A stretch of 64,000 bases of DNA from Antedon mediterranea (Eukaryota; Echinodermata; Crinoidea; Comatulida; Antedonidae). Shown here piece by piece: positions 12,201-25,114 of this stretch. The position numbers and the translations under genes were made by a program. A model generated the notes under the pieces. It made no database searches and was not told the DNA's origin. It worked only from the letters and a program-made list of their open reading frames with translations. Position 1 is the stretch's first letter. Every line of letters starts with the position of its first letter. Location: assembly GCF_964355755.1 (NCBI RefSeq), contig NC_092675.1, positions 7,286,312 through 7,350,311 on the forward strand, read 5' to 3'.

Positions 12201-13039
12201 ATCTTCTGAAAATGCACATCGTATCTCATTCATTTTAATAAACAATACAATAGCACTAAGCACATGTATATGCATATACAGTACATCTATTAGGTTTATA
12301 TTACATTATCAGAATGACGTCATAGTTACGAATATATATATATATATTTAATGGGTTAATTTAAGATATTGAATTCAGATAATATGATAATGTATCATAA
12401 TTATAACAATGTATAACAAAGAGGAAATTTAACATGATTTATTGAATGCACTTTGTTGATGCACTTATAGGCTTATTTCACCTTGACATTATATAAGTTG
12501 TTGGTGTATTTAAGTTGTGTGATTGTAATAATTTGATGAAAAAAATATGAAATGTTGCTATCTCATTATAATTTTGAATTGGCAAAACCTCGTACAAATT
12601 TAGCTCATCAAGATAACAAATTTAAGATTCAATTTATTTTTTCAAAATTGTGTGAAAACTCAGTCTACGCGCATTCCTTCATTCATGAGTTCACTGTTGG
12701 TTGGGAAATGAAATAAATTAAAAAATAAAAAACAATAGGCCTATATATATAATATATAAATATATTTTAATTATTTCTATATTAATTTGATTTAATTTAT
12801 TTGTCTTTGATTAGCTACTACGGTGGTAATACTTTCTTACAGGCCTATTTGTCAAATAATTATTATTTTGTTGACAAAATCTAATATACTAATTATCATT
12901 AGAAAATTGTACTTGGTAAATTGATATGATTTGTTGAAGAATCGCAAGTAATTATCGGGCGAGATTTGAACCCACGACTTTTTTTTCTCAAATTATCATC
13001 TTGTTGGTGTAACCACCGTTGCTCTTTTGAGGGCGAATC

Positions 13040-13192
13040 TAAAGCTCTGTCTACACTATCAAACAGTGTAATGTGCCCAAATATGGTAGAGATATGCCCA
13101 ACCAAATATGGTAGTGATACGACATCATCATGTCCATATATTGGCACTTCATATTTTATTTGATATAAAGTTTGATAGTGTACACAGAGCTT
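13040..13192. mobile_element. MITE, AAGCTCTGT family, copy 3 (best preserved)
   Basis: Left TIR AAAGCTCTGTCTACACTATC and right TIR, reverse-complemented, AAGCTCTGTGTACACTATCA, about 24 bp with one or two mismatches. Interior has AAATATGGTAGTGATACGAC. In intron 1 of receptor A. Confidence 0.82.
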
Positions 13193-14818
13193 AAATCAGT
13201 CTAGAGGTTATTTTACTTGAGTAGTTTTTGGGCCAATGTACAATGTGTTAAGTCATTTAGATCTTTACATATTTATGGTATTATTTTATGTACAATAAAT
13301 GCAAGTTATTAGGGCCTCGTTATCTTCCTAGTGGAGTAATTAAAAGGACAACCACTAAGTACTAGTAAGTTTGAAAATTAATTTGTGAAGGCTTCTGATC
13401 TTTTTAATACATTGAATAAGCATAAAGATGTACTATAACGTACAATTATAGATTAAAGTTCGAAGCAGAAATTTGTAAGAGTAAATATAAGCCACTATAC
13501 GTAATCAGAATTAATATTCCCTAACACAATCCCGCTGATTAATTACCAAATCGAACGGTTATATTTAATTATTGTATTTTTAGCAAGAATGAAATAACCA
13601 CAGAAACAATTAGGCCTAAATTAATTATAAAACTTTACAACAAAGGTTATAGGTTAGGATGACGTCTTTTAAACAAATCATTTTTTATAAATGTTTAAAA
13701 TGTGAAAGCAGGCTGATTATTAGATGTAATAAAAAAACATTTATTTTAAGAAAGTATTTTGTGTATGATATTTTTATATGCAAAAGTATTATAATATCCG
13801 TTCGTAAGTTGAATATAGGCCTATGTAAATATATTGAATAATAAATATGTTGAATATATTAAGTAATTCCTGGACATCTGTTTTCAAGTTCTGAAATTAA
13901 TTTTTGATCTATAAATACAGTAAATAAAAACTACTTTTGTCGTTGATCCATTGTATAATGTAATATATAAAATATTCGCTAATAGATTTACAATAGAATT
14001 CAATGTTGACTTCAATCACGATTTTGTATATTCCATTGCATGGATTACGTATAACTATAACTTGTATATTAAATGACCTACGGGAGTGGGAAAAATAGAA
14101 AAAATACATAAGAAGACTGAACTGGACTTTAACTTTCTCCTAAATTGCAAAGGGTTTCCCCAAAAATATATAATTTCCAGTTAATAATATATGATATAGT
14201 AATCAAGCTGTTGTTTTCTCAAATCATAATAGCCTTCTTGAGTAGCTTTATCAACCGTTAATGAGTAGATGAGTCTTACCGGCTACCGTGTCGTTGATGT
14301 TGATTACATTACAGATGGCTATACAATATCCATCTACATATCTAATATTAGATGTCATATCTAACGAATGACGTCAGATGACGAAATGTGCACTATTATA
14401 TTTTGTAGATTTAAACAGACATTTAACCAGCCAATTATTGTAAAGTTTATACCTACTGATGTGTTTTGAAAATTGTACTTCATTATCTCTATACCTGGTT
14501 TTAACTATGACCGGCATCTTTTTTTTATTTATCGTGTTTTCTTTATTTCTTTTTCTACGATGTAGCCAACTTAAATAACTTGTATGATTTTAACCAAAAT
14601 GTTACCATAAACTCAAGCCATTTGATAAATGGAATGTTTCTGCAGCAGGCCCTGTATATTTTGGAACGAAGAATTTATGTAGACCATCACACGTGATAGT
14701 TTGAATAATACATACTGATAATCACGTATATATAACAATGTTTATCCATTGAAGAACATGCACAATATCATCACAATATTTTATCTCCTTTAGCTTTATT
14801 ATCTTCTTTTCCTTTAAG

Positions 14819-14942
14819 ATTGTATGTTGTCAAATATCCCCTTCAGGCGAGATCTGTTATTACAACAAGACGTGCTCGGTTTGTTATTGCCGGAGTATGG
14901 CTGACTGCGGCGTTATGCGCAGTACCAAATACATACAGGCAG
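14819..14942 (+). CDS. Receptor A, exon 2: ICL2 and TM4
   Basis: A 124-nt exon, too short for a simple ORF scan. Its first base completes the split Arg codon (R172), so the usual DRY triplet reads E171-R172-L173. It then encodes the ICL2 stretch YVVKYPLQARS and TM4 (about 193-208) with the conserved W199, ending at Q213. Acceptor is TTTAAG|A after a pyrimidine-rich tract; donor is CAG|GTAAAG, phase 0. The nucleotide sequence is almost the same in all four paralogs. Confidence 0.88.
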
Positions 14943-15359
14943 GTAAAGTAATAACACTGAGTCATATTTTTAGATTGAGATATTATATCAATAATAAATA
15001 ATGTTTGTTTATATTAAAAATTCAAGGTGACAGAATTGTCATATCTGTAAAGTATAACGCGAGATTACTAAAACTGTCCAGTTAATGAAATAATATCATC
15101 GAGTAATCACGCCTTACCCAAGAAATCATCTTTTCAGAATCTTAAACTAAATTTATAGTTGGTAAATCGTAAAGTGAAGTTTTACAAAAAGAAACTATGC
15201 TTCGGTTACACTACAAAATACAACTCCGAGACTTTCTCATCTGTACTTTCTGATTGGAACACAAACTCAACCGTTTAGTTTACTATAGTGTTTATTCGCC
15301 ATCACATGTAAACAATATTGTCTTTTCTTATTTACAGTAATATTGTTTCTTCCAAATAG

Positions 15360-15692
15360 ATATATCAAAGGCATGAGTGGGGCATATACAGATGGGCAAC
15401 GTGTAGTCCAAGCATGATAGAACCTTGGAAAAAAATAAACGCCATGTTTGACTTCTTGGTAAAATTTATCTTTCCTGTAATTATCATGGGAGTAGCTTAC
15501 GCAATTGTCATTGTCACCCTATACAAGAGCACTAGACAGAGTAAGCGGTTACAAAGTATAAAGATGTCAGACAACAAGATCAGCAAATCTGCATCAATGA
15601 ACGGCGAGATGGCAGTGCTGACCAAAAAGTTAGCCAAACATAAGAAACCTGCTAAAAGCAAAGCAGAGCGACAACAGGCTGAAAGAAATCAG
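15360..15692 (+). CDS. Receptor A, exon 3: ECL2, TM5 and enlarged ICL3
   Basis: Phase-0 exon from an AAATAG|ATA acceptor to an ATCAG|GTAGG donor, 111 codons. It carries the ECL2 cysteine C228 (partner of C147), a Trp/Glu-rich ECL2 (HEWGIYRWATC), TM5 about 242-267 with P252, and a basic ICL3. The exon is 72 nt longer than in B, C and D: about 24 extra residues rich in Lys and Ala are inserted in ICL3, the main G-protein contact loop. Reading through the donor gives only a short tail and a stop, which supports splicing here. Confidence 0.88.
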
Positions 15693-15786
15693 GTAGGCGG
15701 CGAGAGTAACAATACTACGACATTGGCGAAACTGATATGAGCTAAAAAAAACTCGACCAGGGGTTCCTAAGCCAGGGGCCTCAGGC

Positions 15787-17686
15787 CAGGGGTGGCGCCA
15801 GGATCTTACCGACGCGGGGGCTACATTCCCCGACGAGGGGGCTATGCGAGCGAAGCAAGCATCACAAGGCTGGGGGAAAGGGGGCCGCCAAGGGGCCCCG
15901 GTGGGGGTCCAGGGGGCGAAGCCCCCGGAAGCAACGCGTTCTAGCGTCATTTGAGGTCATTTTAATCAGATTTAGGGTAGCCATTTTTTTCCATTTTTTA
16001 TAATGCATAAATAAAATACTGCGTGCAAAAAAACGGTGCGCGATGACTGTTTCAATCCATATTTTTCAATTTAAAAAATAAAAGTTCAACGAAAATTTAG
16101 AAAAATAGAGTTGGAGGTCCTGGAAATTGGACTTATTATACTTCAAAACATGAAACAAAATATATAAGTCCCTATCATGGTTGTGACTGAGCTAAGAAAT
16201 GTTTGAAAAATAGAGATGTTAGGTCCCGGAAAATGCACTTCTTGTACTTCGAAATATGACCAGCTTTATTGTTGGGGCTGAGCTAAGAAAATGTTTAAAA
16301 CTAGAGCTGCATTTTATACTTTGGAAACATCAGGCCCAGAGGCTTAAAAAACGCAAGCGTAGACCTTTTCAGTCGGGGAAATAAGTTTATTCCTCCCAAG
16401 TGTATGCCTGCGTACCATCTGGACTTCCGAGTGGTGAGAAATTCTTGACATACAGGACATTGAAAATTTAATAACTTAGCTATAATAAGATGTTGGCTAA
16501 GCGAAAATGGCATGTTTTTTTGTTTAGTAATGGATGAAATATTTATTTTAGGTGCCCCACGGTACAGCAGGTTACTTGTAAATTAAAAAATTGGTGAACA
16601 TACGAACAATTAACATAATTCGTTTTTGCTGTAGTGTAGCGTCGTCGACACAGTACACGACGTAACCGTCGGTAAACTTCGCCTGGAAAATAACTACAGT
16701 ACACATTTTGGTCCCTGGACGGAAGATGATATCACGACCCAACGTTGAACGATTCGTACAAAGGGATACCGCCAGACAAGTGCGTACCTATAGCTATTGT
16801 TTAGTAGTAAGTTAGATCGCTGGCGATAATGAATGCATATAAAGTGCATAATATCACTCTGACGTACTCTCACGGTCAATGAAACGTCGAGGTTTTCTAG
16901 GCGCTGAAGAAGCTACGAAGTGAACGCGAATGAATTATATTCCCCGACAAAAAGTATCCGAACCGTCGGTAAACTTCGCCTGGAAAATAACTACATTACA
17001 CATTTTGGTCCCTGGATGGAACTTGATATCACCCGTCTCGACCCAACGTTGAACGATTCGTACAAAGGGATACCGCCAGACAAGTGCGTACCTAGCTAAT
17101 GTTTAGCAGTAAGTTAGATCGCTGGCAATAATGAATGCATATAAATTGCATAATAGCACTCTGACGTACTCTCACGGTCGGTCAATGAGACGTCGCGGTT
17201 TTCTAGGCGCTGAAGCTACCAAGTGAACGCGAACGTTTTTTACTGTATATTATATTCCCCGACAAAAAGTACCCGTGATCCCTTCGGTAACCGTCGGTAA
17301 ACTTCGCCTGGAAAATAACTACATTACACATTTTGGTCCCTGGATGGAACATGATACCACGCGTCTCGACCCAACGTTGAACGATTCGTACAAAGGGATA
17401 CTGCCAGACAAGTGCGTACCTAGCTAATGTTTAGTAGTAAGTTAGATCTCTGGCAATAATGAATGCATAAAAGTGCATAATAGCCCTCTGACGTACTCTC
17501 ACGGTCAATGGAACGTCGTGGTTTTCTAGGCGCTGAAGCTATATGAAGTGAACGCGAACGTTTTTTACTGTATATTATATTCCCCGACAAAAAGTACCCG
17601 TGTTCCCCGACGGGGGGGGGGGGGAGGCTAGGCTCCCCGACGAGGGGGCTAGAGCCCCCGTAGCCCCCCCGCTGGCGCCACCACTG
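15787..17686. mobile_element. Non-autonomous hAT-type element in receptor A intron 3
   Basis: 1.9 kb with TIRs CAGGGGTGGCGCCAG and, reverse-complemented from the right, CAGTGGTGGCGCCAG. Exact 8-bp target duplication CCTCAGGC at 15779-15786 and 17687-17694, the length expected for hAT. Ends are GC-rich with CCCCGACGAGGGGGCT motifs unlike the host intron. No transposase frame. Interior carries three tandem units (16664-17600). Confidence 0.88.
16664..17600. repeat. Three tandem ~300-330-bp units inside the hAT element
   Basis: Each unit begins AACCGTCGGTAAACTTCGCC, at 16664, 16961 and 17289, and ends in TTCCCCGACAAAAAGTA. Units differ by small indels and substitutions (spacings 297 and 328 bp). 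Confidence 0.88.
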
Positions 17687-18108
17687 CCTCAGGCCTCCAC
17701 GTTACGCCACTGTGGTATCCAGTAAGTCAGTTATAGGGAGGGGAGGGAGTTGAAGTAATGCTAATACTATCTGATAACTTAACCACATAAAACTTCTAGA
17801 AAGTACCAAGCCTTTTGCCATTTTTCTCTCACTGTAGAGAGCTTCAATTAACATTGTTGGACGTCGATGTCAGATACTATGGTACCAAATGGTGGTTAGC
17901 CTGAGACACGAGGAGCACCCGCAGTTTACATTATAACCACAACCAATGTAAATCTACTGCACCATAAATTAATTCTATTTAGTAGATATTAATTCAAAAA
18001 TATTTTTCCATTATGCACCAATGTATTCCAGTACCTCTAATTGGTCATATTAAGTCATTTTTATTATAGTCATTCTACTAATCATGATATTTTTGTTTTT
18101 TTACCTAG

Positions 18109-18468
18109 GCAATCTTGATGCTTTTCATCGTCGTGTTGCTGTACTTTTTCACATGGGGACCTTTCATGATATTTCAACTTCTGGGAAGGTTCGACGTCAT
18201 CGACGTAAAATTTGAAGGACACATGAGGCTTACATATACATTAACGAAGATGTTAGGTATAGGAAATAGTTGTATGAATCCATTCCTCTATGTTTTCATG
18301 TCAAAAAGCTTTCGGTCGGCTATCAAGACCACATTGTGCTGTACCAAAACCACGGATGTCGTTACAAACAACATTGGGCGCAGTGTGTCTGGTGGCTTAA
18401 ACTCCTCTAGGACTGTAACTAGTCGCTACAGTATATCAGAGGTATCAGAAAATCGGATTAGACCTTGA
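18109..18468 (+). CDS. Receptor A, exon 4: TM6, TM7 and C-tail
   Basis: Begins at a CCTAG|GCA acceptor after a T-rich tract, phase 0, and runs to TGA at 18466. TM6 has the toggle sequence TWGP (W340, P342); TM7 has GNSCMNPFLY with N381, P382 and Y385 of the NPxxY motif; helix 8 follows (SKSFRSAIK) and ends in a Cys pair (C401-C402) typical of palmitoylation. The C-tail continues 18 residues past the shared SSR, with several Ser/Thr; in B and C this part is lost through a one-base frameshift. Confidence 0.9.
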   Translation, partial: AILMLFIVVLLYFFTWGPFMIFQLLGRFDVIDVKFEGHMRLTYTLTKMLGIGNSCMNPFLYVFMSKSFRSAIKTTLCCTKTTDVVTNNIGRSVSGGLNSSRTVTSRYSISEVSENRIRP

Positions 18469-20092
18469 TTAAGCAAGAATGATAGATTGTCTTTCAAATT
18501 AGACGAAAATCATAGAAATAAGTATGTTTTGCAAAGACAAATCCATTTCAAAATTAAATCAAAGATTTCTATTTAACAAATTTATTGATAAAATCAAAAA
18601 TATGAAAAAAAAAATGTGTTCGCATTATTCCAGATATACCAAATACACAAACTTGTTCATCCATTTATTCAATCTTTTATTTGGAAATATCTGGTCCAAA
18701 GAAAGTAGGCCTAAAAGTAACAAATAAGCAGTTTACCGGTACTGACTATTTTACTATAAGACGACGCGCTCTCATCTCAGGATTGTACTCCACCTGAAAA
18801 TCATCTTTGACTTATATACGACGTTGTCTATAATCGTTTAGACTAAACCTTTCCACTTGAATTAAATCAACACATCGGGCCATATATCGATATTCTTTTT
18901 GATCGATCTTTTTCTTTCAAACAACTGTCACGGCTTCACCTATAGAGGGAGACCTTTAGAACAATCAAAGTATCCTAGAGGGAGACGTAACACTAAAAGT
19001 ATGCTAGAGGGAGACATAACAGCCAAAGTATCCTCTACACGCTAGATGTATTGTCTCAATCTTTACATTACAGATGTTGCATGAGTAAAGGTTTGTTTTT
19101 CGTGAAGAATGCAAATATGTGATTCGATTAAGCACTCTATTTGGTTTGCTTTATATTATTATTATTCATTTACTCGTTATAAAAACATACTTAATATATA
19201 TATATATCAATCCCATGATAAAAAGACAAGTTACAACAGATCGTCTAGATACACGGTATTATGTAATAATGAAATACAATTCAAAAACACACAGAAATAA
19301 TACTGGTGATAAGATAAGATAACTTTAAGTGCTTACAAAGTAATCAATTAAATTAGCATTGTTACTTAAATATTTATAAATATAAAATGTATATAAAATT
19401 GTAATCAATTCAATGCATATCAAAATATACAAATATGTTATTTTATGAGAACATTATCGAATTTAAATACGGAACCAAAACTACCATCGAGAATTATAGA
19501 TGATTTGGTTGTACCAATGAGGACAGACGAATGTCCTCATTACTGCATCAAGAGAAACTAATCTTAAAGGCAAATTTTTTGTTTAAAAGATGTTTAACTT
19601 ACCGTTGAAAAATATGTAAATATGTTTTTATTTATTTTTACATCTTTTTTTAAATTTCTGTACAGGTATTTATTTATAACTTGTATAATGTAACATGATA
19701 AATTTGATGTATAAGTACATACATACATTTACATTAAACAGAGATAGAATGTGAATAGTACATATTTATTTACATGTAAGTTCACGTAACTTACATTAGT
19801 GTACATATACACAGTAATTATACTTTATGGGTTTTTTTTGAAAAATATGTATAATCGATAATCGATATTCTGATAGATTAATGTCGTATTATTTTATTCA
19901 AATACTATTTATTGATTAGCAGATTATGTCTGATGCCCATTATTACAACAAATTTTACATTCCACAGCAACAGCTTTAATTATTGGTAGGAATATTACGA
20001 CAGTAACAGGGTGGGTAGACATTTCAGGAAAACAAAATGCTAATCATCACACTTGTTGCCTTGCATTCGCCTCGCACTACGGAAACAAGAGC
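18469..20092. other. 3' flank of receptor A and A-B spacer
   Basis: Homologous to the flanks of B (33,703-36,346) and C. It contains three AGAGGGAGAC repeats (18,944; 18,977; about 19,006). No other gene is visible. Confidence 0.6.
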
Positions 20093-20096
20093 GGTC

Positions 20097-22488
20097 ACAG
20101 TGCATATCGGCCGCCAGTCATTTCGGCCGCCGGTTATGGAACGCCTAAAATCATGAAACGCCAAAAAGGACAAAATATGTATTGTTCATTTCGGCCGCCA
20201 ATCGTCAATATTGTTAATGTATGGCACACCTCAATTATAAAAAATGGTGTATACATGTGCCTATCGCCTGAATAGACGTGCATATTCAAAAAGCAAGCAG
20301 CAATCAACAAAAACGATCATACTTTTTGATTTGTATAGAGTTGCGCTATTTTACGGTCATTCGCCGGCTTCTTCTCCTCCTGACTGAGCCCTACAACCTC
20401 TCAGTGCCCACCCCCCCCCCCCTCCACACACACACAACAACCACTGTGAAATAAAATAAGTTGTGTAGAAATACTTTAGTTAAAACTACTAAACTAATGA
20501 TTTACACGGTCTTTTGATGATATCGGTCGCGTTTGAAATCGGTCGCCCTATTTTGTATGGAGCGGGATGCATGCTAGCGGGATATACATTTTCTTCATTT
20601 ATATAGATTTAATTGATATTTTTTAGGGGCTAGATTATTTATGTGGATATTTTTTATTTGGTTATCAATCGGAGAAGGACTATGTCTTTCCAAAATAGTC
20701 ATTTCTAAACACGTTTAAATATTAAATTAGGTAAATATTATATCAGGCATATAATAATTTACCTCCAGTTATATGTACTGTAATTAATATATTATATAGA
20801 GAATATACGTCTGTCCTTTATTATGCAAACAATTACGTAAAAGAGAACAATTTATTTAAAAACAATAATTGTTACAATGTATAGCCCGTAAAAAAGCCAG
20901 CGTATCCATTGTTATACTTATGCATACTGTGGCAGATTATATCATGTCGTTAACAACATACTATTCGATCACCTAATTTTTATTTTTTTATTTTATTTAC
21001 ATCCGTTATGTAGGATAATATTAAGTGTATAATAATAATTGTTGAGACAAATCACGTGTATACTTTTATTTCTAGTGTTTAAAATAGTTGTTAGTAAAAA
21101 TGATCATTATATGCGGATGGTTAAAAGGCGAGTTACTGAAATAAACCCCCGAATAAGCCATATTGGGGGGGGGGGGAAGATGCGCCTTCTATGATCGTGC
21201 AGCTGTTTCCTCTCTAACAATGCGTTATTTTGCTGACGGGGTTTCCCCTTTTTTAAAAGCACGCACTTGTTAGTGTGTCAAATCATGGACAAAACACGAC
21301 GTACGATCGTTGTCCATGGCCAGGTAAAGATGACGTCTATTACTAATAACCATACTTTTAAAACGTCTATAGGCCTTCTGTACGTGTTTTTGTGAAACGA
21401 TGTACTGTATATAATACTGTACGTCGATACTATAGATTTTAATTTGAAAAATATCTTTTATTTCTTTATTTACAATAATCATTTAATGTAAATAATTAAG
21501 TAAGTAGTCTCACATAACATCCATACGACGTTCGTAAATCTAAATGTTTAAATATCAGTACCTCTTTGAGAATCGTGTCCACCTATAATTATCCATACAT
21601 TATTCTCACTTCTATCATTGTACATCATAGACATACTGTAGGGCTGGTAGATTGATTTATAACGGAATATTATCTATATATTTTATTATTATCCTAAACC
21701 ATGCTCACGTCAGAGTGGCGGATATCGAATGCAAAAATCATCATCATGCATCAAATTCCTTTATTGCATAAACCTCATTGAGCTGGTATCCACTTGCAGG
21801 TATAGAACGAGTTTCGTAATTAACTGTGATTAAAAAATACGCAATAGGCGCGTCTACTTGTTTAACAATTAAATTATTATTTATTTTCAAAACCTTAAAC
21901 AACGGCATGCTAAAAGAACACATTACAATTCATTCAAACCTGTAAGATAAAATGGAAACACAAATTATTTATAAATAATGAGATAAATATTTATATTTAC
22001 TGTACTTAAAAAATAACGATCGAGGTTTAAAAAAATGTCAAACAGTATTATTAGAAATTCCAATATTCAAAATTAACTAACAACATAATGAACGTTTTCA
22101 TTAAAAATGTATCTAATGCGCCATATACAAATTAGCGCGACCAAAATAAAACGCGACCGATATCGTAACTAATAGGATAAAAAGCGTATCTAGCGGCGCT
22201 CCATACAAAATACCGGATGTTTATTTTATCGCGACCGATTTCAAACGCGATCGATTTCAAGCGCGACCGATTTCATCTGACACCATTTACACACGTCTAT
22301 TCAGGCGATAGGCACATGTATACACCCTTGACAAGTAAGTAAGTAAAAATACGTTATTAACAATATTGACGATTCTGGCGGCCGAAATGAACAATACATA
22401 TTTTGTCTTTTTTGGCGTTTCATGATTTTGGGCGTTCCATAACCGGCGGCCGAAATGACTGGCGGCCGAAATGATCAGACACCACAAG
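20097..22488. mobile_element. Long inverted-repeat element in A-B spacer
   Basis: Absent from the homologous spacers of B and C, where the flanks join directly. About 190-bp terminal inverted repeats, each with three copies of TTTCGGCCGCC and the segment GCCTATCGCCTGAATAGACG. GGTC flanks both ends (20093-20096, 22489-22492), a possible 4-bp duplication. No transposase found. Family not recognised. Confidence 0.82.
20516..22290. mobile_element. Nested inverted-repeat element with GGTCGCG motifs
   Basis: Just inside the outer element, ATATCGGTCGCGTTTGAAAT and GTATGGAGCG near 20,518-20,570 match, inverted, the block 22,130-22,285, where CGCGACCGATTTC is repeated. The pattern of repeated short motifs parallels the outer termini. 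Confidence 0.6.
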
Positions 22489-23722
22489 GGTCAGGAGTGT
22501 CATGATACATGATACTACAGCTGTAACTAGATACATCTTAACTGACTATCGCAAGTCATCATCAGGAACAAGTCTAGGCGAAGTGTATTAAATACTTAAA
22601 TGGAATACATTGTTATCTCTACTTCTGTGAGTTCTATCTCATCTATGCCCCATGTCGACACTAAATCCGTAATCGGAGCCGATTGTTTTCAGACAGTTTT
22701 CAGAATTGAACTACAACTAAATGTTTTCTTATATAATTAATTACTAATTTATTCATTCATTTAGAGTAAATAAAGTAAATATATTTTTACAGGGATAAGT
22801 GCATGCGCAGGATAGCTGAGACGTAAGAAATCGAGCCCATACCTTCTTCACACAAAGGCAATTATATTCTGTGCCAGTTTGAAGTGTGCTGTTATTATGT
22901 GTAATATATAATACCTTTTTAAGGGTAGAGACGAATTCTTATAAGTATAACAATAGGGTACAGTATGTCACAAAAAAATGGAGTTGTTTGAAACTGTTAA
23001 ACAATGTGTAATATTGTATAATTATGGCATAGATATTTATAAATTTAATATTCATTTTTATATGTATTTTCATAACTGTTATATAATTTTAATTCAAAAT
23101 AAAAATGTTTTTTCCAGTGGTAACTAAAAATGTAAGCTTACGTTATAAAATATAAATCAACAAATGTTTAAAAAGATAATTATTTTCATAATGTAATAAA
23201 GAATTGAATATAGGAAATTCATTTATCTCATACGGTAGTTGTAGAATCAAAAAGTCAAAACTACTTTTTATCAGTTTGGACTATATTGTACTCTTTTTTT
23301 AAAATTGCTGTTTTAGGAATGTTAAATTCTTTGCTTAGTGGAAAACAGTTATCCGTTTCTGTAAGAAATAGAGTCAAAATTGTTAATTAATTTGTTAAAT
23401 TTGCCTCATTAGAATACAGTATTATATGGTTTGTTGTTACCATAGTCTTGTGGAAATGTGTGTATGTTACAGAATATTTAATAAATCACTATAAACACAG
23501 TTTAGCTGTTCTTTATAGATATCTGTTTTATTCATTAAATAATAAATTGTATAATGTACTATACTGTTTTTTTTTCAAGAATTGGTTTGTAAAAATATAG
23601 TATGTCTACCAACTTGAGGATTGAATGTTTATATTTGTAATTTAATTGAATATAATATTTTTTTAGTGTCCACGTCTGCCCTATAAGGTTGGTGAACACC
23701 AGTTCAAACATTTTTTTTTTCT

Positions 23723-23805
23723 AAAATACGTCAGCTTGAGGGCGCTATTAATTATCCAAAATACGCGAATTGTCCAAAATACGTCAGCTTGAGGGCGCTA
23801 TTGAT
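23723..23805. repeat. Tandem 53-bp repeat in B spacer
   Basis: AAAATACGTCAGCTTGAGGG occurs at 23,723 and 23,776. Also in C at +13,847. This segment is missing from the D spacer. Confidence 0.75.
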
Positions 23806-24889
23806 TTTCCAAAAATACGCAATATTGTGCAATAGTCCATGAGAATTAGCTAAAAGTGAACCTTTGTGAAAACCCTTTTTGCTAGAAAAACTTTTTATAT
23901 GAAATAAGTTTTTCGACATTGGGAAGTAGCTTAATTTGCATATTTTAATAATATTTGCGCCCATTTTTAATAATACTCTATATCTTGGAAACCGCTAGTC
24001 ACAGATAATTAATAATTGCGTCAAAATCTTATTAATTTTAAGGAAAAAATTTGTCAAAAAATGAATGAAATGAAATTATTGACCTTTGACCTTTTTTTGG
24101 AGTTTTTTTTTTGTTTTGTTCTTGTTTGTGGCAGTTTTATAGTGCGCCTTAAATGATTGAAAATTACCTGTATACTTTAGGAGTTTCCTGTACCTAGACC
24201 GGGGCTCAAGTCTGTAGCCTGACTTTACGTCCTACAGGATCGATTCTCTACTTGACAATATTTTTAAATATTTTTTTTAGTTTAAAGAGATTATTTTAGA
24301 GGGTGGGTTTTTAATATTTTGGGCAAGTTTCTATTTGATAAAACCTAAGCCGTCAGACAGATAGATAGGTACTATTAGACTAAACAATGCCACATACATG
24401 ACCAATGTGAGTACAGACAGTATCCCAACATTCACTTCGAACATCAACATAATCAGTAGGTGAGAGGATGCATTCCCCGTATGGGTAATGCATCCACTCA
24501 CCACCAGAATCCTTATCAACAGTCATCCTCCAAGCACAGAAACATAACACACAAGTATGTGCAGCATCAAAACAGTTGAAGACATGTACCACCATTACAT
24601 TGAAATCCCTTCATCATGCCTTCAACAAACACTGCATGTTAGCCAAAGTAGGCATAATTGTACCACCTGATCATTCTGCACCTTCATCTTTTAATTATTG
24701 TGCGGCACAACATCTATAAAATAATGTAACCCCTTTCATCTGGCCAGACGCAACACATGGCATCTATCTCTAGTTCCGAAAAATTAGTTTAATTTCAGTT
24801 AAGAAGAATATCTGGTTTCGCATTACAATGAATTTGGTGATGGTTATTGTTTCGCTTGGTGATGATTCGTTGGCTTCGCAATGAACTAT

Positions 24890-24962
24890 ACATGATTTGA
24901 CTTGACAATGAATCTTTTTACTTGACGATGAAATCGTTTGACTTGACAATGGATCGTTTGAG
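24890..24962. repeat. Short tandem repeat upstream of receptor B
   Basis: Repeats of about 22 bp around TTTGACTTGACAATGAAT; also at 38,737 in C and, with one more unit, at 54,836-54,926 in D. Confidence 0.65.
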
Positions 24963-25021
24963 TCTATCTCAGTAACTCGGAGATATTTTATCCTAAGATA
25001 ACTTTATTTAATTAAGATATT

Positions 25022-25114
25022 GCTCAAATTTGAGTTAGTGTTTACCGACCAACCGACCGGCCGACCAATGACCGACATAGTGAACTGTAGACTCGCGTTT
25101 GCACGTGACTAAAA
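25022..25114. repeat. GACC-repeat element, copy upstream of B
   Basis: GAGTTAGTGTTTACCGACC, a short run of CCGACC-like units, CATAGTGAACTGTAGACTCG and a CACGTGACTAAAAA end. Other copies: 27,850; 38,869; 41,697; 55,545; 58,590. Confidence 0.7.

Larger units (their letters stand above)
15757..17714. mobile_element. Small element that hosts the hAT insertion
   Basis: With the hAT element removed, about 50 bp remain, beginning CAGGGGTTCCTAAGCCAGGG and ending CACGTTACGCCACTG. Reverse-complementing the right end gives CAGTGGCGTAACGTG, a common hAT-like terminus. A nested, very short element is plausible. Confidence 0.45.

Noticed and set aside
15630-15950. 106-codon minus-strand frame rich in Pro, Ala and Arg
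   Set aside because: It lies in the GC-rich end of the hAT element and overlaps exon 3; composition explains the open frame.
18944-19030. CRISPR-like spaced repeats (AGAGGGAGAC)
   Set aside because: Only three short units, in an animal genome; an ordinary tandem repeat.
24380-24595. 71-codon Cys-rich minus-strand frame upstream of B (and C)
   Set aside because: Not kept in D, where small indels break it; no domain recognised.
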